NCBI GenBank assembly: GCA_001766655.1
Contig: MJCC01000002.1
Coordinates: 219,050 to 283,049 of the forward strand
Direction: 5' to 3'
DNA: 64,000 bases
Source of the DNA: Phytomonas francai
Taxonomy: Eukaryota; Euglenozoa; Kinetoplastea; Trypanosomatida; Trypanosomatidae
Positions 49,540 through 61,600 of this stretch are shown in pieces; the first letter of the stretch is position 1; the number at the start of each line of letters is the position of its first letter. Made by a program: the position numbers and the translations under genes. The notes under the pieces were generated by a model. The model saw only the letters and a list, made by a program, of their open reading frames with translations, was not told where the DNA came from and ran no database searches.

Positions 49540-50331
49540 GGTCGTTAGCAACCACAGGGTGTGGATAGCCTCTTAGGCGGAATAAGTTTGAAATTCAGAA
49601 AAAAAGCCTCGCTCGCTCCTTTTTATAATTATATATTTTTAATAAGCCTTCAGTATTACTATTAATTAAATAAGAATCAGCTTAAGCTCTTCAGGCTCTT
49701 GTCTTTTTCCTTTCTTTGGGATTACAAGAAATATAAATCATTTTTATATAGTTACGTCAGAATTTTTAACTTAAGACAGTTTGGTATGCATCCGCGCACG
49801 CCTATATGCACTCTTGAGTCATACATATTGAGCATTGTTGCCCTGCTCTTTCAAATTTATTACCAAAATGGATAACTAAATAGCAAAGATACCAGGGAAT
49901 GGTGCTCCAGAATCTTTAAATTTATTAACGGTAAATGGGAAGAGCTAACACGTAATTATACAATTATAAATGAGGAGAGTTAATGTTTGTCAGCCTAAAA
50001 AAAAAGGCGTACAGGCAGTTTATTTATTTTATTTGGCTGACTATTGTCAGTTCGATATCATGAAGGGAGCAGTAGAATAGTTATCACTTTCTTCTTCTTC
50101 CTTTTTCTTATAGAATTTAGGCCTTTGAGTTTGTCATAAGCATAATATTATTTCATATATGCCATCGTTTTAAGCCTGACGTCAAAACTCGTTAAATAGA
50201 AAAAGCTTGTACGTCTTTTTCCTGGACCATCATTGTCTTTTCGAGAGGGGAGGGGGAAAAGTAGTGGTGATTCATTTGTAAGAGATATTTTTTCGCATAC
50301 TTTTCCATATATATATATATTGTGCACTCTG
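49540..50331. other. Spacer before the first lipase gene
   Basis: AT-rich with no gene seen. A C/T tract at about 50088-50110 ends in TATAG, with AG at 50112-50113, giving a 5' UTR of about 218 nt that carries a short TA repeat (50307-50320). Confidence 0.5.
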
Positions 50332-53300
50332 ATGGACAACTCTTTACTGAATCCTTTTGTTGCAGAGCCGCAGCATGGATTTTTTTTTACCATTCCAGAA
50401 AACATTGGATTGCCATGTGTTAATACTCCCATTGTATCGGTGCCAGAGTGCAATACGCGTTCTCTCGAGCATAACGACACTAAAATAACTAGCAATACCG
50501 CAATTCGAATGCCCTCAATAAGCGGCATAGAGGATGGTGATCGTCGTCGGAGAGACTTTGACAAGCATGGCAAGGCGGCCGCAACAGTGGAATTGCAGGT
50601 GGAAACCATGTCAACTAACACCACGCGCATCTTTCTCATTTCCTGGTACGTTATTCTTATCATCGCCCTTGTTATACAGATATATGTTGGCTTCCAGTGG
50701 AGTATGCGAAATTTCTGTGATGCAGATTCATGCTCTTTTAAGAATCTTAGTATGTGGAACAGCAGTGCATGTTTACAATCGCTGATCGAATGTGTGCCAG
50801 AAAACATGGCAACCTGCCCATCTCTCAATCCGCGCATTCCTTCATTGAGGGAGCTAAATTTGATGGAGTCTAATGAAACAATCCCGCGTCAAAGCACTTC
50901 GAAAATGAAAAGGTCTATGACGCAACAAATGGCTTCTGACGAAATGGATACGTATACTAGGCGTGAAGATAACCATAGCCTTTTCCCATGCAAGGGGCTC
51001 TTTGAGGAGCTGCCTGCCGATGCTGTGAGGGAAACAGGGAAATCTCGGCCTGTTCATTCGAATGGCCTGCTTCAAACGGCGGGATTTGCTCTATCAACGT
51101 TGACAAATATGGATGCCACAAAAACAGGGCTGAGCTGTCCCCCAAACACAACCGAAGTTCACTTTATGCGTTGGGAAGGGATCAATTTTGGCGACCTTGT
51201 TAACGTCAAACTCAACCGCTTTGCGCACCTGGTTCTGAGCTTGGGATCCCCGATGACGAACATAACACCTCCGGGGTCCAAACAGCGCACCTATGAATTG
51301 CTTGTTCTCTTAGATCAAGTTCCCTCATCCGACGCGTGGAGCATTCCGGGGGATGGCGGCTCACTCTCCAGTACCGCTGGGCCTTCCCTCCTGTTCTCGA
51401 ATACCTCGCTGCGCTACGTCTACCAAACCTTTGTGACGTGCCACTTTGATGAATCGCGATGTGCCACTGTGATAGTACCCCCCAGTGTGGCTCTGGCCAC
51501 CACGAACTCAACGTACACGTTGACCTTGCTCAACGTGGATGCTGAGTTGTGGGGGGCGGCTGCTTCGGATTCTTTCGTGGGCTTAATCTACCAGCGTGAA
51601 GTCTACACCTTGGCCACAATAATTTGGCGCTACGGCGGCATACACTATACATTGCTTTTGATGGTTCGATTTATCACATACAGCCGTCACACACGCATGC
51701 TTTATGAGCAATACTGCGTGCTTTTGTTGCAATTAGGCCTTATTCTGTATTTGAATCCGTTCTTTGGTTTCAGCATTTACACCACGGGTGCGCTAAGCGT
51801 GTGGCTCCACTTCTTTGAGTTCCACATCCCAATATACTTCGCCGCTTTGCTCGTTTGTTTTATGTTTGCCGTTTTCACCGCGACAATTGACTGGAATGTT
51901 ACCACATATGGTTCAGACAAAGACAGAAAAGAGGAGGAGCCATCTGAGGAAGGGACTGGGGATGGTGTTGGACAAAATAAATCTGGCAATCGGGGTCACC
52001 ATGCGGCCTCACGTATCTCTGTCTCTTGCGATTCAAGGGATTCTTTGACGGCTCCTGGAGGTACGGGCGGCATACACACGCCGCCCCCGATATGGGTGAG
52101 GCTTGGCCTACTGGCCTATTTCACGCTTGTTGTCTGTCTGGATATTTTCAAGGCCTTTCATGAGGACTGGAGCTGGGGAACGGAATCATTCTGTACGACG
52201 CATGTTTGCCTCTTTCTTCGCTATGCTATCCATGCTGTGTTGCTAGCTGGTTTTTTTCTCACCGGTGTCGCCTTTTTCTGGATGAAGCGCAATCTTAGCA
52301 GACGCTCCTATCTCGAAAGCCGCCCGCAGCAGCTTGCTGGGCGTATTCTTATCTTTTTATTTACCTCGAGTATTGTATACATTTTTACTCAGGCTTATTT
52401 AGTGAACCTGTTATATCCACAGATATTAACGATCGCCTACTTTCAGCCCCTTCTTCAGCTTTCTCCACTGACAGTAAACATCTTCTTTGTCAATCATATG
52501 ACCTTTGTGTACACCACCATGAGCACCTCCAAAATAGTCCCTATCCGCCCTGACGACGCGGAATGGAAGCGGATCACGTGGCTAAGGCGATGGTTTCACT
52601 GGCTCAGGTGCCATGGCGGGTGCCGTTATATATTTTTGAGTGAGTCTGAAGAGCGCCAGTTTTACGCTATTCAAGACGGGACAAGATGGCCCAACGCAAC
52701 GAGTGGCCGTAATGATGTCCACCATCACCGAATTCATCAGTATCATCATCATAATCGTCATTGCGGTGAGGATGGTGGTGTGCTGCCGCGAGCTGATTTG
52801 ACAAGGTGTTTCGATGAAGTCGGGAGGCGCCTGGGGTATGAAAGCGATGGCTCAGACTCGCCAACGGAGACCTCCCGCTTGGTGGTGGACGACACTAAGG
52901 AGGAGAAATGCCGTGCCGAGGGCTACAGATGCTTCCGTCGTATGGCAGGTGCTGCAACCAAGAATTCCTCGGCAACCCGAGGTTCTGCTCACTTTTCCAA
53001 AAACACAAGCGTCAATATGGAGGACGACCAAGACACCGTATCAATCTTCTCGATCGACTACCATTCAAGCGAAGCGTCGTTTCGTGAGTTAGATCCGCAT
53101 TTTCCTCTAATGGAAATCCGAGAGGGGGGGGTGTTGGCCAGTGAAGGATCCTTCCCCACGGAAGTTGCGGGAGGAAAAAGGCGGCTGGATCACCAGCCTC
53201 ATTCACCCATGCGGGGTGAGAAAATCCGGCAGAAGAAGGCCGTCCGTGACCAATACCACTTCTTCAATCTCGAGACGGCTATTGACTGTTTCAATATATC

Positions 53301-54750
53301 TTGGGAGGCGTACGCAGTGGAGGTCAAGAACGCGCTTAGAAAGTCTGAAATGCCCCCTACAGAGGAGGAAAGCACACCAACAGAGCGCGTTGCCCGACGT
53401 GTGTTGACGTACTTTTTCGACTGGCGAAATACAAATAACGCGATGGAGCTGGAGGGGAACAGCCCTTTGTGTGAGGCTACAGCGGATTTTCCAGCACCCG
53501 GACCTCTGGGCGGTCGTGAAACGAATAACCTAGGCGCCCTAACTGGTGCAGCCTTGTGCCACCAGCCGACTTCCTTATACACGCACGCCTTACCCACAGA
53601 CAGGCCTTGCTCACCTGCGCCTTGCAAAAGCCACGCCAACAGCCAAGTAAAGCAAAGAAGTGTCGCAGAGGATTCCTCTGAATCCAACAAGTGCTCACCC
53701 AATAGGAGGGGTCATGTTGCTGGAACAGATTCATGTTCGGCAAACACAGAGACGACCACAGCGACTTTCCGCCCGCAAGGTGTGTTGCAGAGTGTTCGCT
53801 TTCTTTGCCCCGGGCGCTTCGGGTACAAGCTGTTGGCTGTGATTGAGGTATGTGAGATGCAAGTGATCATCACCCAATTAGATACAACCCTTGCACATCA
53901 TGTTGGGAAGGCCCCACGGATCGTTGTGGCTTTCCGCGGCACGCACAATGTCATGAATGCGCTACACGGCTTGCGAGTACGCAAGCGTGTGTGGAAAGAG
54001 ATGGATAACGGCGCGCTGAGGCCTGACCGACGGGCTTGCGTCCATAGTGGGATCTTGGAGCTGTGGATGTCGCTTAATGAGAAGGTCTTAAGCACTGTTC
54101 TAACGGCACTGGGGCGTGATCAAGAAGGTAACCACGCTAATCCGGAGGGGGGGGGCAACCCCTGTAGCGGTGACAACCACAGGATACCTTGCACTGAATC
54201 ATCTAGTAGTTCCATCCCTTTTGACACAAACTGGCCACGTCCCCTGCCTGGTATGAAGGAATATTACTCGGTTTATACAACTGGCCACAGTCTGGGAGGG
54301 GCCCTCGCTTGTCTCTGTGCGTACAGTCTGCATCGTGCGCTATCCTTGGCTCACTACCCTAACACGGGCATTACCGTGTATACCTTCGGGCAGCCCCGCT
54401 TCACCAATCGAATATTTAAGCGCCTCTACGACCGCGCCGTCCCCCGCACCTTCCGCGTGGTGAACGAAGACGACGCGGTTTCCTATTTCAACGTATTCTC
54501 CGGACACCACGTCGGAATCGAGGTCGACATCGATCGTCGTGGGAACTATATCTGTCGGCCAACGATGGTGGAGCGCACGTTTCGCCCAACGAGTGGGTTG
54601 GGGTTTGCAGTGCGACACCACACGCTTGAGGCGTACGCAAGCTCGCTGAATGCGATCGCGGACCGCCATGCATCGGCAGTGTGCCCTGTACGTTGTATCA
54701 CGTCATACATCTATCCTATAGCCAATAGGGAACAAAGCACTGATGAATGA
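50332..54750 (+). CDS. Multi-pass membrane protein with class-3 lipase domain (copy A), about 1472 aa
   Basis: It starts at the first ATG (50332); the open frame reaches a TTG at 50233. TM1 lies at about 100-120. A probable luminal domain (about 121-420) follows, then seven hydrophobic segments near 423, 460, 498, 588, 629, 667 and 706. YEQYCVLLLQLGLILYLNPF and the last TM (NIFFVNHMTFVYTTM) resemble the seven-TM core of the GOST family (Wntless, TMEM181). A long polar region (about 740-970) includes a His-rich stretch near 795-812. The lipase domain (about 977-1440) has the nucleophile elbow GHSLGG (1318-1323, Ser1320), a candidate Asp in NEDDAV (1380/1381) and a candidate His in RHH (1429/1430): the Ser-Asp-His triad of class-3 lipases such as diacylglycerol lipase. 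It probably hydrolyses glycerolipids on the cytosolic face of a secretory membrane (inference). Copy B lies beyond HSP100. Confidence 0.85.
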   Translation: MDNSLLNPFVAEPQHGFFFTIPENIGLPCVNTPIVSVPECNTRSLEHNDTKITSNTAIRMPSISGIEDGDRRRRDFDKHGKAAATVELQVETMSTNTTRIFLISWYVILIIALVIQIYVGFQWSMRNFCDADSCSFKNLSMWNSSACLQSLIECVPENMATCPSLNPRIPSLRELNLMESNETIPRQSTSKMKRSMTQQMASDEMDTYTRREDNHSLFPCKGLFEELPADAVRETGKSRPVHSNGLLQTAGFALSTLTNMDATKTGLSCPPNTTEVHFMRWEGINFGDLVNVKLNRFAHLVLSLGSPMTNITPPGSKQRTYELLVLLDQVPSSDAWSIPGDGGSLSSTAGPSLLFSNTSLRYVYQTFVTCHFDESRCATVIVPPSVALATTNSTYTLTLLNVDAELWGAAASDSFVGLIYQREVYTLATIIWRYGGIHYTLLLMVRFITYSRHTRMLYEQYCVLLLQLGLILYLNPFFGFSIYTTGALSVWLHFFEFHIPIYFAALLVCFMFAVFTATIDWNVTTYGSDKDRKEEEPSEEGTGDGVGQNKSGNRGHHAASRISVSCDSRDSLTAPGGTGGIHTPPPIWVRLGLLAYFTLVVCLDIFKAFHEDWSWGTESFCTTHVCLFLRYAIHAVLLAGFFLTGVAFFWMKRNLSRRSYLESRPQQLAGRILIFLFTSSIVYIFTQAYLVNLLYPQILTIAYFQPLLQLSPLTVNIFFVNHMTFVYTTMSTSKIVPIRPDDAEWKRITWLRRWFHWLRCHGGCRYIFLSESEERQFYAIQDGTRWPNATSGRNDVHHHRIHQYHHHNRHCGEDGGVLPRADLTRCFDEVGRRLGYESDGSDSPTETSRLVVDDTKEEKCRAEGYRCFRRMAGAATKNSSATRGSAHFSKNTSVNMEDDQDTVSIFSIDYHSSEASFRELDPHFPLMEIREGGVLASEGSFPTEVAGGKRRLDHQPHSPMRGEKIRQKKAVRDQYHFFNLETAIDCFNISWEAYAVEVKNALRKSEMPPTEEESTPTERVARRVLTYFFDWRNTNNAMELEGNSPLCEATADFPAPGPLGGRETNNLGALTGAALCHQPTSLYTHALPTDRPCSPAPCKSHANSQVKQRSVAEDSSESNKCSPNRRGHVAGTDSCSANTETTTATFRPQGVLQSVRFLCPGRFGYKLLAVIEVCEMQVIITQLDTTLAHHVGKAPRIVVAFRGTHNVMNALHGLRVRKRVWKEMDNGALRPDRRACVHSGILELWMSLNEKVLSTVLTALGRDQEGNHANPEGGGNPCSGDNHRIPCTESSSSSIPFDTNWPRPLPGMKEYYSVYTTGHSLGGALACLCAYSLHRALSLAHYPNTGITVYTFGQPRFTNRIFKRLYDRAVPRTFRVVNEDDAVSYFNVFSGHHVGIEVDIDRRGNYICRPTMVERTFRPTSGLGFAVRHHTLEAYASSLNAIADRHASAVCPVRCITSYIYPIANREQSTDE

Positions 54751-55267
54751 AAAGGTTTCGGGTTCGACAGCGTTGGAAGTTCACTTCCGTTATCAAGAAT
54801 CACGGCTGAAGAGATTCGTAAATGGGGATGGCTGCTTTCACAAATGAAGGTTAGGGTTGCTTTCTTTTTTTTTTTGCATATTTCAATTTATCCAATATTA
54901 TGGAGTGAGGGGCATACATAATGCCCATAAATTATCATTAATCTCATTCCGTACAGTGCTTTGCTTGATTTTCCTATACTGATCACAGTCTGCTTTCTCA
55001 TATATAAGTATTTCCCAAAATGAAGCGATACCATTTTATACAACACCAATAGAGGGAATCAAAACTAAATGACTCATGAAATTCCTTTTGACACTCCACT
55101 TACTTACTTCCCCCTTCCTCTGGCATTCTATACAACTTGCTTCCTTCAAGATCATTACGCTAAAACAAATCCAAAACCCTCAAAATACGACGCATATTTA
55201 CATCATCACATCTATTTCAAGAAGGCACCAAGAACCGTTTATATTTACTCGAATTTATTAAAAGGCT

Positions 55268-55299
<32 letters not shown>

Positions 55300-55495
55300 A
55301 TTATTTAATTGTTATTGTTAATTATCATTTTTAAAGCGTATATATCTATATATCTATATATAGATATAATTTGAGTTTCCTTGAATTACATTTACTTGTA
55401 ACTTCAGAGTTTGATTACACACCTTACACCAACATCCCTTTCCAGTCCGAGCGAAAACTACAGCAGAAGAAAATCAAACAGAGTTACAGGATATC
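54751..55495. other. Spacer before HSP100, with TTA repeats
   Basis: AT-rich, no gene seen. It contains (TTA)n at about 55267-55306 and an AT palindromic repeat at about 55338-55370. CCCTTTCCAG, with AG at 55444-55445, is the nearest acceptor candidate (5' UTR about 51 nt); an earlier T tract at 54861-54875 could give a UTR of about 590 nt instead. Confidence 0.5.
55267..55306. repeat. (TTA)n microsatellite
   Basis: About thirteen TTA units with one interruption, upstream of the HSP100 gene. Confidence 0.9.
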
Positions 55496-58093
55496 ATGTC
55501 TGAGGAGGCCCAGGAGAAATGGACGCAGGCCGCGTCAACGGTGATTGTACGCACTGCTGCTCTTGCGCGCAGCCATAACAACGGCTATCTCGATCCTGTT
55601 CACCTGGCGTGCGCCATGTTTGAGAATGAAAACGAACTTCCGACGCGTGTGCTTCGAAAACTGAACGCGGCCTCGGTGAAGGAGGGACTGGAGGCAAGAC
55701 TTGAAGCAATCCCAAAACAGAATCCGCCTCCAACGCAACCGAAGCCTAATCAGGATATGCTACGCCTGCTTAACACAGCTGAGCAGGAGCGCGTTGCCTT
55801 GGGCGATAGCTTAATGGCACTCGATCATTTCCTGCTTTCGCTACATGAAAGTAAAGAGGTCGGGAAAATCTTGGATGCTGCTGGCGCAAGCAAGAAGGGT
55901 ATTCGCAGCGCCCTGATGGAGTTGCGTAAAGGCAAGAAGATTGAGTCCGAGTTCCAGGAGGGGAACTATGACTCGCTGAACAAGTACGCCTATGACATGT
56001 GCAAACAGGCAGAGGAGGGGAAGCTTGACCCCGTCATAGGCCGCGCAGACGAGATCCTTCGGACGATTCGAGTGCTCTCACGGCGAACCAAGAACAACCC
56101 GGTCCTAATCGGCGAGCCTGGGGTTGGCAAGACAGCGATAGTGGAGGGGATTGCGCAGCAGATTGTTCGCCGCGAGGTGCCCGACACCCTTGCAAACACA
56201 CGTATCTTTGCACTGGATATGGGCGCCCTCGTCGCCGGCGCAAAGTACCGCGGTGAATTTGAGGAGCGACTGAAGGCCTTGCTGAATGAAGTAAAGGAAA
56301 GCCAGGATAAGATTATTTTGTTTATTGACGAGATTCACTTGGTTCTTGGCGCGGGCAAGGCCGAGGGGGCGATGGATGCGGCCAATCTGCTGAAGCCGCT
56401 CCTAGCCCGTGGCGAGCTGCGCACGATCGGCGCAACCACCCTCGAGGAGTATCGTATTCATGTGGAGAAGGACGCGGCTTTTGAGCGACGCTTCATGCCG
56501 GTGTACGTGAACGAGCCCTCCGTTGAGGAGTGCACCAGCATCTTGCGTGGGCTAAAGGAGCGATATGAACAGCACCACGGCGTTCAGATCACCGACAGGG
56601 CTGTGGTCGTGGCGGCACAGCTCGCGAACCGGTACATCACAAATCGCTTCATGCCAGATAAGGCGATCGATCTTATCGACGAGGCCTGCGCCAATGTGCG
56701 GGTTATGCTCTCCTCGCGCCCGCCCGAGGTCGATATGCTGGAGCGGAAGAAACAGCAACATGAGATCGAGGCCAAGGCGCTGGAGCGGGACAAGGACACT
56801 GCCTCGAAGAAGCGCCTGACGGAAGTCAAGGCGGAGATACAGCGCATCAACGAGGAGCTCGGGCCGCTTCTCGAGAAGTACAAGCAGGAACGCGGCCAGA
56901 TCGATGAGCTGCAGGCAATGCAGACTAAGCTAGAGGATATGCGGGTGAAGCTCGAGCGGGCGACGCGCAACGGCAACATGGAGCTTGCGGCCGACCTCAA
57001 GTACAACGCCATTCCCCTCTTGCAGGATCGAATTCAGTCATTGAAGGAGCAGATCAAGGCTCAGAAGTCTATAGTGGCTACAGTGTCAGAGGAAGACGTC
57101 ACCGCTGTAGTTTCACGCTGGACCGGGATCCCCGTTGACAAACTGAGCCAGAGTGACCGGGACCGTCTGCTGAAGCTCCCTGATCACCTCCACAAGTATG
57201 TGAAGGGGCAGGACGAGGCAGTGGATCGCGTCGCAGATGCAATTTTGCGGTCCCGTGCGGGGCTTTCGCGCGAGAACCGCCCTTCCGGTTCGTTTATCTT
57301 CCTCGGACCGACTGGCGTTGGGAAGACGGAGCTTGCTAAAACCGTCGCCAGGGAGCTCTTTGACAATGAAAAGTGCATGGTTCGGATTGACATGAGCGAG
57401 TACATGGAGCAACACTCTGTGGCGCGTCTGATCGGGGCACCGCCGGGGTATATCGGACACGAGGAGGGAGGGCAGCTGACAGAGCCGGTGCGCCGACGCC
57501 CACACACCGTTGTGCTCCTTGACGAGGTAGAAAAGGCTCACCCCAATGTCTTTAACATTCTATTGCAGCTTTTGGATGACGGGCGGCTGACTGACTCGCA
57601 CGGGCGCACGGTGGACTTCAGCAACACGATTGTCATCATGACCTCAAACATAGGAACGGCCTACCTGCATCACATAGGATCATCCCCACACGCGTACGAG
57701 TCAACCCGGGCCAAGGTCATGAGTGAACTAAAACAGTTTTTCCGACCTGAGCTTCTTAACCGGATCGACGATATCATCCTCTTCCGCCATCTTGGCCTTG
57801 ACGAAATGAATAGCATAATTGATCTCATCATCGAGGAGCTCAACGGGCGCCTGAGGGAGCAGGCGTTGCGTGTTTCCGTCACCGATGATGCCAAGCATTT
57901 CATCATCAAGAGTGCGTTTGATGCTGAAATGGGCGCGAGGCCGCTTCGCCGCTGGGTTGAGAAACACATCACTACAGAGTTGAGCCGGATGATTATTGCG
58001 CAAGAGATTCCTCCAGGCAGCACTGTGCGCATAATATACAATGAAAATCAAGAAAAGCTATCTTTTCCCATAAAACGTGCCAGTCCGACGTAA
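55496..58093 (+). CDS. HSP100: HSP100 / ClpB-Hsp104 disaggregase, 865 aa
   Basis: A hexameric AAA+ unfoldase that rescues aggregated proteins together with HSP70. The N-terminal Clp_N repeats span about 1-150 and begin without a targeting sequence, so a cytosolic location is likely. NBD1 has Walker A GEPGVGKT (206-213), Walker [10 protein letters not shown], pore loop [10 protein letters not shown] (about 249) and Arg-finger region [10 protein letters not shown]. The coiled-coil middle domain (about 400-530), absent from ClpA/ClpC types, marks it as ClpB/Hsp104. NBD2 has Walker A GPTGVGKT (604-611), pore loop [13 protein letters not shown] (Tyr652) and [12 protein letters not shown]. There is no ClpP-binding loop or acidic Hsp104-type C-terminal tail. 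The length is typical. It lies between two paralogous lipase genes. Confidence 0.97.
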   Translation: MSEEAQEKWTQAASTVIVRTAALARSHNNGYLDPVHLACAMFENENELPTRVLRKLNAASVKEGLEARLEAIPKQNPPPTQPKPNQDMLRLLNTAEQERVALGDSLMALDHFLLSLHESKEVGKILDAAGASKKGIRSALMELRKGKKIESEFQEGNYDSLNKYAYDMCKQAEEGKLDPVIGRADEILRTIRVLSRRTKNNPVLIGEPGVGKTAIVEGIAQQIVRREVPDTLANTRIFALDMGALVAGAKYRGEFEERLKALLNEVKESQDKIILFIDEIHLVLGAGKAEGAMDAANLLKPLLARGELRTIGATTLEEYRIHVEKDAAFERRFMPVYVNEPSVEECTSILRGLKERYEQHHGVQITDRAVVVAAQLANRYITNRFMPDKAIDLIDEACANVRVMLSSRPPEVDMLERKKQQHEIEAKALERDKDTASKKRLTEVKAEIQRINEELGPLLEKYKQERGQIDELQAMQTKLEDMRVKLERATRNGNMELAADLKYNAIPLLQDRIQSLKEQIKAQKSIVATVSEEDVTAVVSRWTGIPVDKLSQSDRDRLLKLPDHLHKYVKGQDEAVDRVADAILRSRAGLSRENRPSGSFIFLGPTGVGKTELAKTVARELFDNEKCMVRIDMSEYMEQHSVARLIGAPPGYIGHEEGGQLTEPVRRRPHTVVLLDEVEKAHPNVFNILLQLLDDGRLTDSHGRTVDFSNTIVIMTSNIGTAYLHHIGSSPHAYESTRAKVMSELKQFFRPELLNRIDDIILFRHLGLDEMNSIIDLIIEELNGRLREQALRVSVTDDAKHFIIKSAFDAEMGARPLRRWVEKHITTELSRMIIAQEIPPGSTVRIIYNENQEKLSFPIKRASPT

Positions 58094-58670
58094 AAAGATG
58101 AAATTGGGCTAGTCCAGAAACGGCAAATCGATTCAGCAGGCCAACAGACCCCGTCGCACTTCACACACTCAAAAGTAGGGCCTTAGCCTAAACTCTATAT
58201 TATTATTATTATTATTATATAATATGGATAAAGTAATTTAACAACTATAGGATCCACCATCGAATTTCAAGTGGTGGCGGAAAATGAAGAAGAAACACTA
58301 CCATTTTGTTTCTTTTCAGAAACTCACATTTATTATTGAAATGGGAAATAATGGTATAAATTTGAGTAACACAAAGTGTACGCGTATCTCTACCTATCTT
58401 CACATAATTCTGAGAGATTTTTTTATTAAGGTGAAAAATTTTCTTTTGGTCAAATGTTTTTTTCTTTTGTGTTAAAATATTTAGACAACCGCATTACTTA
58501 AAAAATGAATATATTTTTGCCCCCAAACTACCCACCCATTGTTGGTTGATTTAATGAACAATGTGCTATTGAACCTATTTCCCACTTCAACAACCTTAGA
58601 ACGACGGAAGGAAAACACTTTCACACCGTCATCTTTTCTTTTCATTAGTTCTATTTAGTTCAACTATGTA
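58094..58670. other. Spacer before the second lipase gene
   Basis: AT-rich with no gene seen. It contains (TTA)n at about 58200-58219. The C/T tract before CATTAG (AG at 58647-58648) is a clean acceptor candidate leaving a 22-nt 5' UTR. An out-of-frame ATG at 58666 lies just before the called start. Confidence 0.55.
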
Positions 58671-61600
58671 ATGTCCATAGTGCCAGATGCGATGAGTGTA
58701 ACCCGATCGCAAGAGCTCTTGACAAATCCAAATATATCTACACGGCCACAGGAAAATGTGAAGCATTCGCAAGCCAAAAAGAAAAAAAAATCTGAAAAGC
58801 CTGTCCACCGCACCATCCCACGTGCTCCACACCGACAGCTTTTTCTTACAGATACCTCCAGGTTATTACCCTTTCACGTTTCGAAAAGAGGCCGTGATTT
58901 TGCGAAACAATTGCTACACCAAGAGTACGATAGCAACACCCAGCACCTTTCCTACGGCCAACAAGACAAGTCGTTCGTTCCTTCTTCCGAAAACAGGATT
59001 CCACCTGATTCGCTCCCTCGGCAGGACACATCAGCGATTCAGCATTCTAGACTGAGTAGGAGTCATGAAGTGCGTAATTCTGTAGCCTCAGATGCATTCT
59101 TTCCTCGCGATCTCCAGCAGGGTGAACAGACGCATGACCAGAGGGTTCAGGATGACATCCACCAAATGCAACACCGGAGCAAGGATTCTTCACATGCGAA
59201 GTCATTACACAGTCGGCATATACATACAGAACGTTTTTTTTACATTTCAGAACCTGTGGAACTTCAGATCGAGACGATATCCGGGCCTTGTGTCCGCTTT
59301 ATGCTCTTTTTGTGGTACTTTACTTTCCTTTTATGTATCTTAATCGATTTCTTCCCGCAACTACGGTGGGATATGGTAAACATTTGCGATTCCAAAAGTG
59401 TTAGCTTGAAAGGTTTAGGTAAGTGGAGTAGTCCTTGTTTCCAAACCCAACCGTCATCGTCGAAGCCTGGACACTTCAACGTGACGTGGATCCCGAACCT
59501 GCAGGAAGATCGCATCACTCCATACTACGCGCTACGCCATATTGTGCTGAGTATACCTCGTTCCTCCACGCAGCCCGGTGAGGAGGTTCGCTACAGCGAA
59601 CCTGTAGGCGTTATCACGGGAGATGTACAAGATCCGGTTTTCATTGGGCCCGTTGAAATGACGCTTCGTTGCAGCCAAAAAAATAGTCATTGCGAAGTGC
59701 TAAAGCTTCCCGGTGGGGTAACGTTTCCTTTTCGTGGCTTGTTTTTCCCTGAGCTCTCACCTGACTTGACGGATGCGATAACTAAAGGATCAGGTAGAGG
59801 GGGCCCACCGGTCTCTGTTGGGATCATCTTCGAGCGAAAAAATTATACTCTAGTTTCAACTATCTTCCGATACACTTTAATAGCCTTTTCTTTGCTACAT
59901 ATGTTAAGGTTCACGGTGTATCGCAAATTCACAAGCCATCTGTACGAGCAAAGTTGGGTTATCGGGTTGCAAATATTCTTGATCTTTTATTTGAACCCGC
60001 TTTTCGCAGCGAATCTATCGTCATATCCATCTTCTGGGGTTCTAAAATTTTTCGAAGCATCTCTACCGACTTGCTTTGTAGCAATGAACCTAGCTTTCAT
60101 GTATTCCGTTATGACTGCTTCCATGCTGTGGCGACAGCACAATGATAAACACAAGGAAGCTCATGTGAAGGACATGATTGTGGACGGCGATGAGGAAAGT
60201 ATTGATCTCGATGGTGCCATACGAACGAGGAGCTGGTTAACCAATCTTTATAAATTTGTATTCTGTAGCAAAAACCTCTACGATCCACCATTCTGGACGA
60301 AGGCCGTCGCCATTCTATACGTTTTTTCCATGCTATTGTACCAAATTATTCGCTCAATCAGCAGTCAAGACTACGATTTTGCTGCTATAACCTTCACCAC
60401 TAGGCTCCGTGACGTCAACTGGGGCATTTTTTCACTCGTCTTAGGGTGTTTAATTTGCTTTGGATTGCTCATATATCTGAATGACTACCTGGGTAAAAAG
60501 CCTTACCTTGAAAGTCGCCCTCAACAGCTTGCTTGCTGTATGTTTCTTATGATATTTCTGTTTATTATTTTATTTTATATCGTTTACTTTGTCACGTTCT
60601 ACGTGTATATAAGCCGTTATTACCCCGTCACGAATCCGCAATTTATGTTCACACATCCTACCTCGTTGGCATTGAATACGCTTTTTGTGAATATCATGAC
60701 ATTTGTCTATACCACTCAACAACGAGACGAAAATGTTCCAATCCACCCAAAAGACGAGCGCTGGATGTTTATGTTGTGGCCACACACATGGCATATCTGG
60801 CTCGCTCGGCACGGTGGGAGCCAGTATATCTTTTTCACCGAACGCCAAGAAACTAATTTTTACACCTTGCAACTCGATTTTCGCAGGCGTCAGTTGATGG
60901 TACGGCTGAAAAGGAAAAGGGACTCTAGTAAGGAAGGTAAGCAGCGGGCCCATGAAGCTGTGCAAGCCAACTTAGATGCATCGTTACCAAGTGGGGAGGG
61001 GCTCCAGACGGTGCAACCGAACCAAACGAAGGGCTGCATCAGTCATACCAGTCGCTCTGGTGTTATCGGCCCCAGTCACAGGCCAACTGACCCATGCCCA
61101 TACGCGGAAGAAGCCAAGCAAAACGAAAATGCTCTTTCAATTCCTAGTGCGTCAAAGATGGCCATCCCGGGTAAGTCTCAATCATATGATTCACATAAGG
61201 AGCACCTCACTGATGCAGAGACAGTGACGGTGCCTATACGCGTCCGAACCAGTTTTAGCCCTAGCGAAAGTAACTCTCCAAGCTTGACTAAAAAAGCTAC
61301 GAAAAACAATCAAGGGAACCTTCCGTACGGGTTTTCAGCCTCTCCAAAACCTCCCTACAAGTATCATTCACGAATGAATTCGAAAGTGGGGTTTATTGAA
61401 GAAAACTTGAACCAGCGTAGCGGAACCTGCAAAGGAGACATTGAAAATGCAATCAGCTATATGGACCGCTTCAGCAGCTCTTACTTACCAGAATTACCTG
61501 AGAACGATGCTCTTTGCGTGTTCTCAGGGTCAAGGAGACACATGGCGCGAGATGACAAGGCCCCATTCCTCACCACAAACACCGAACCAGCACGGGTTGT

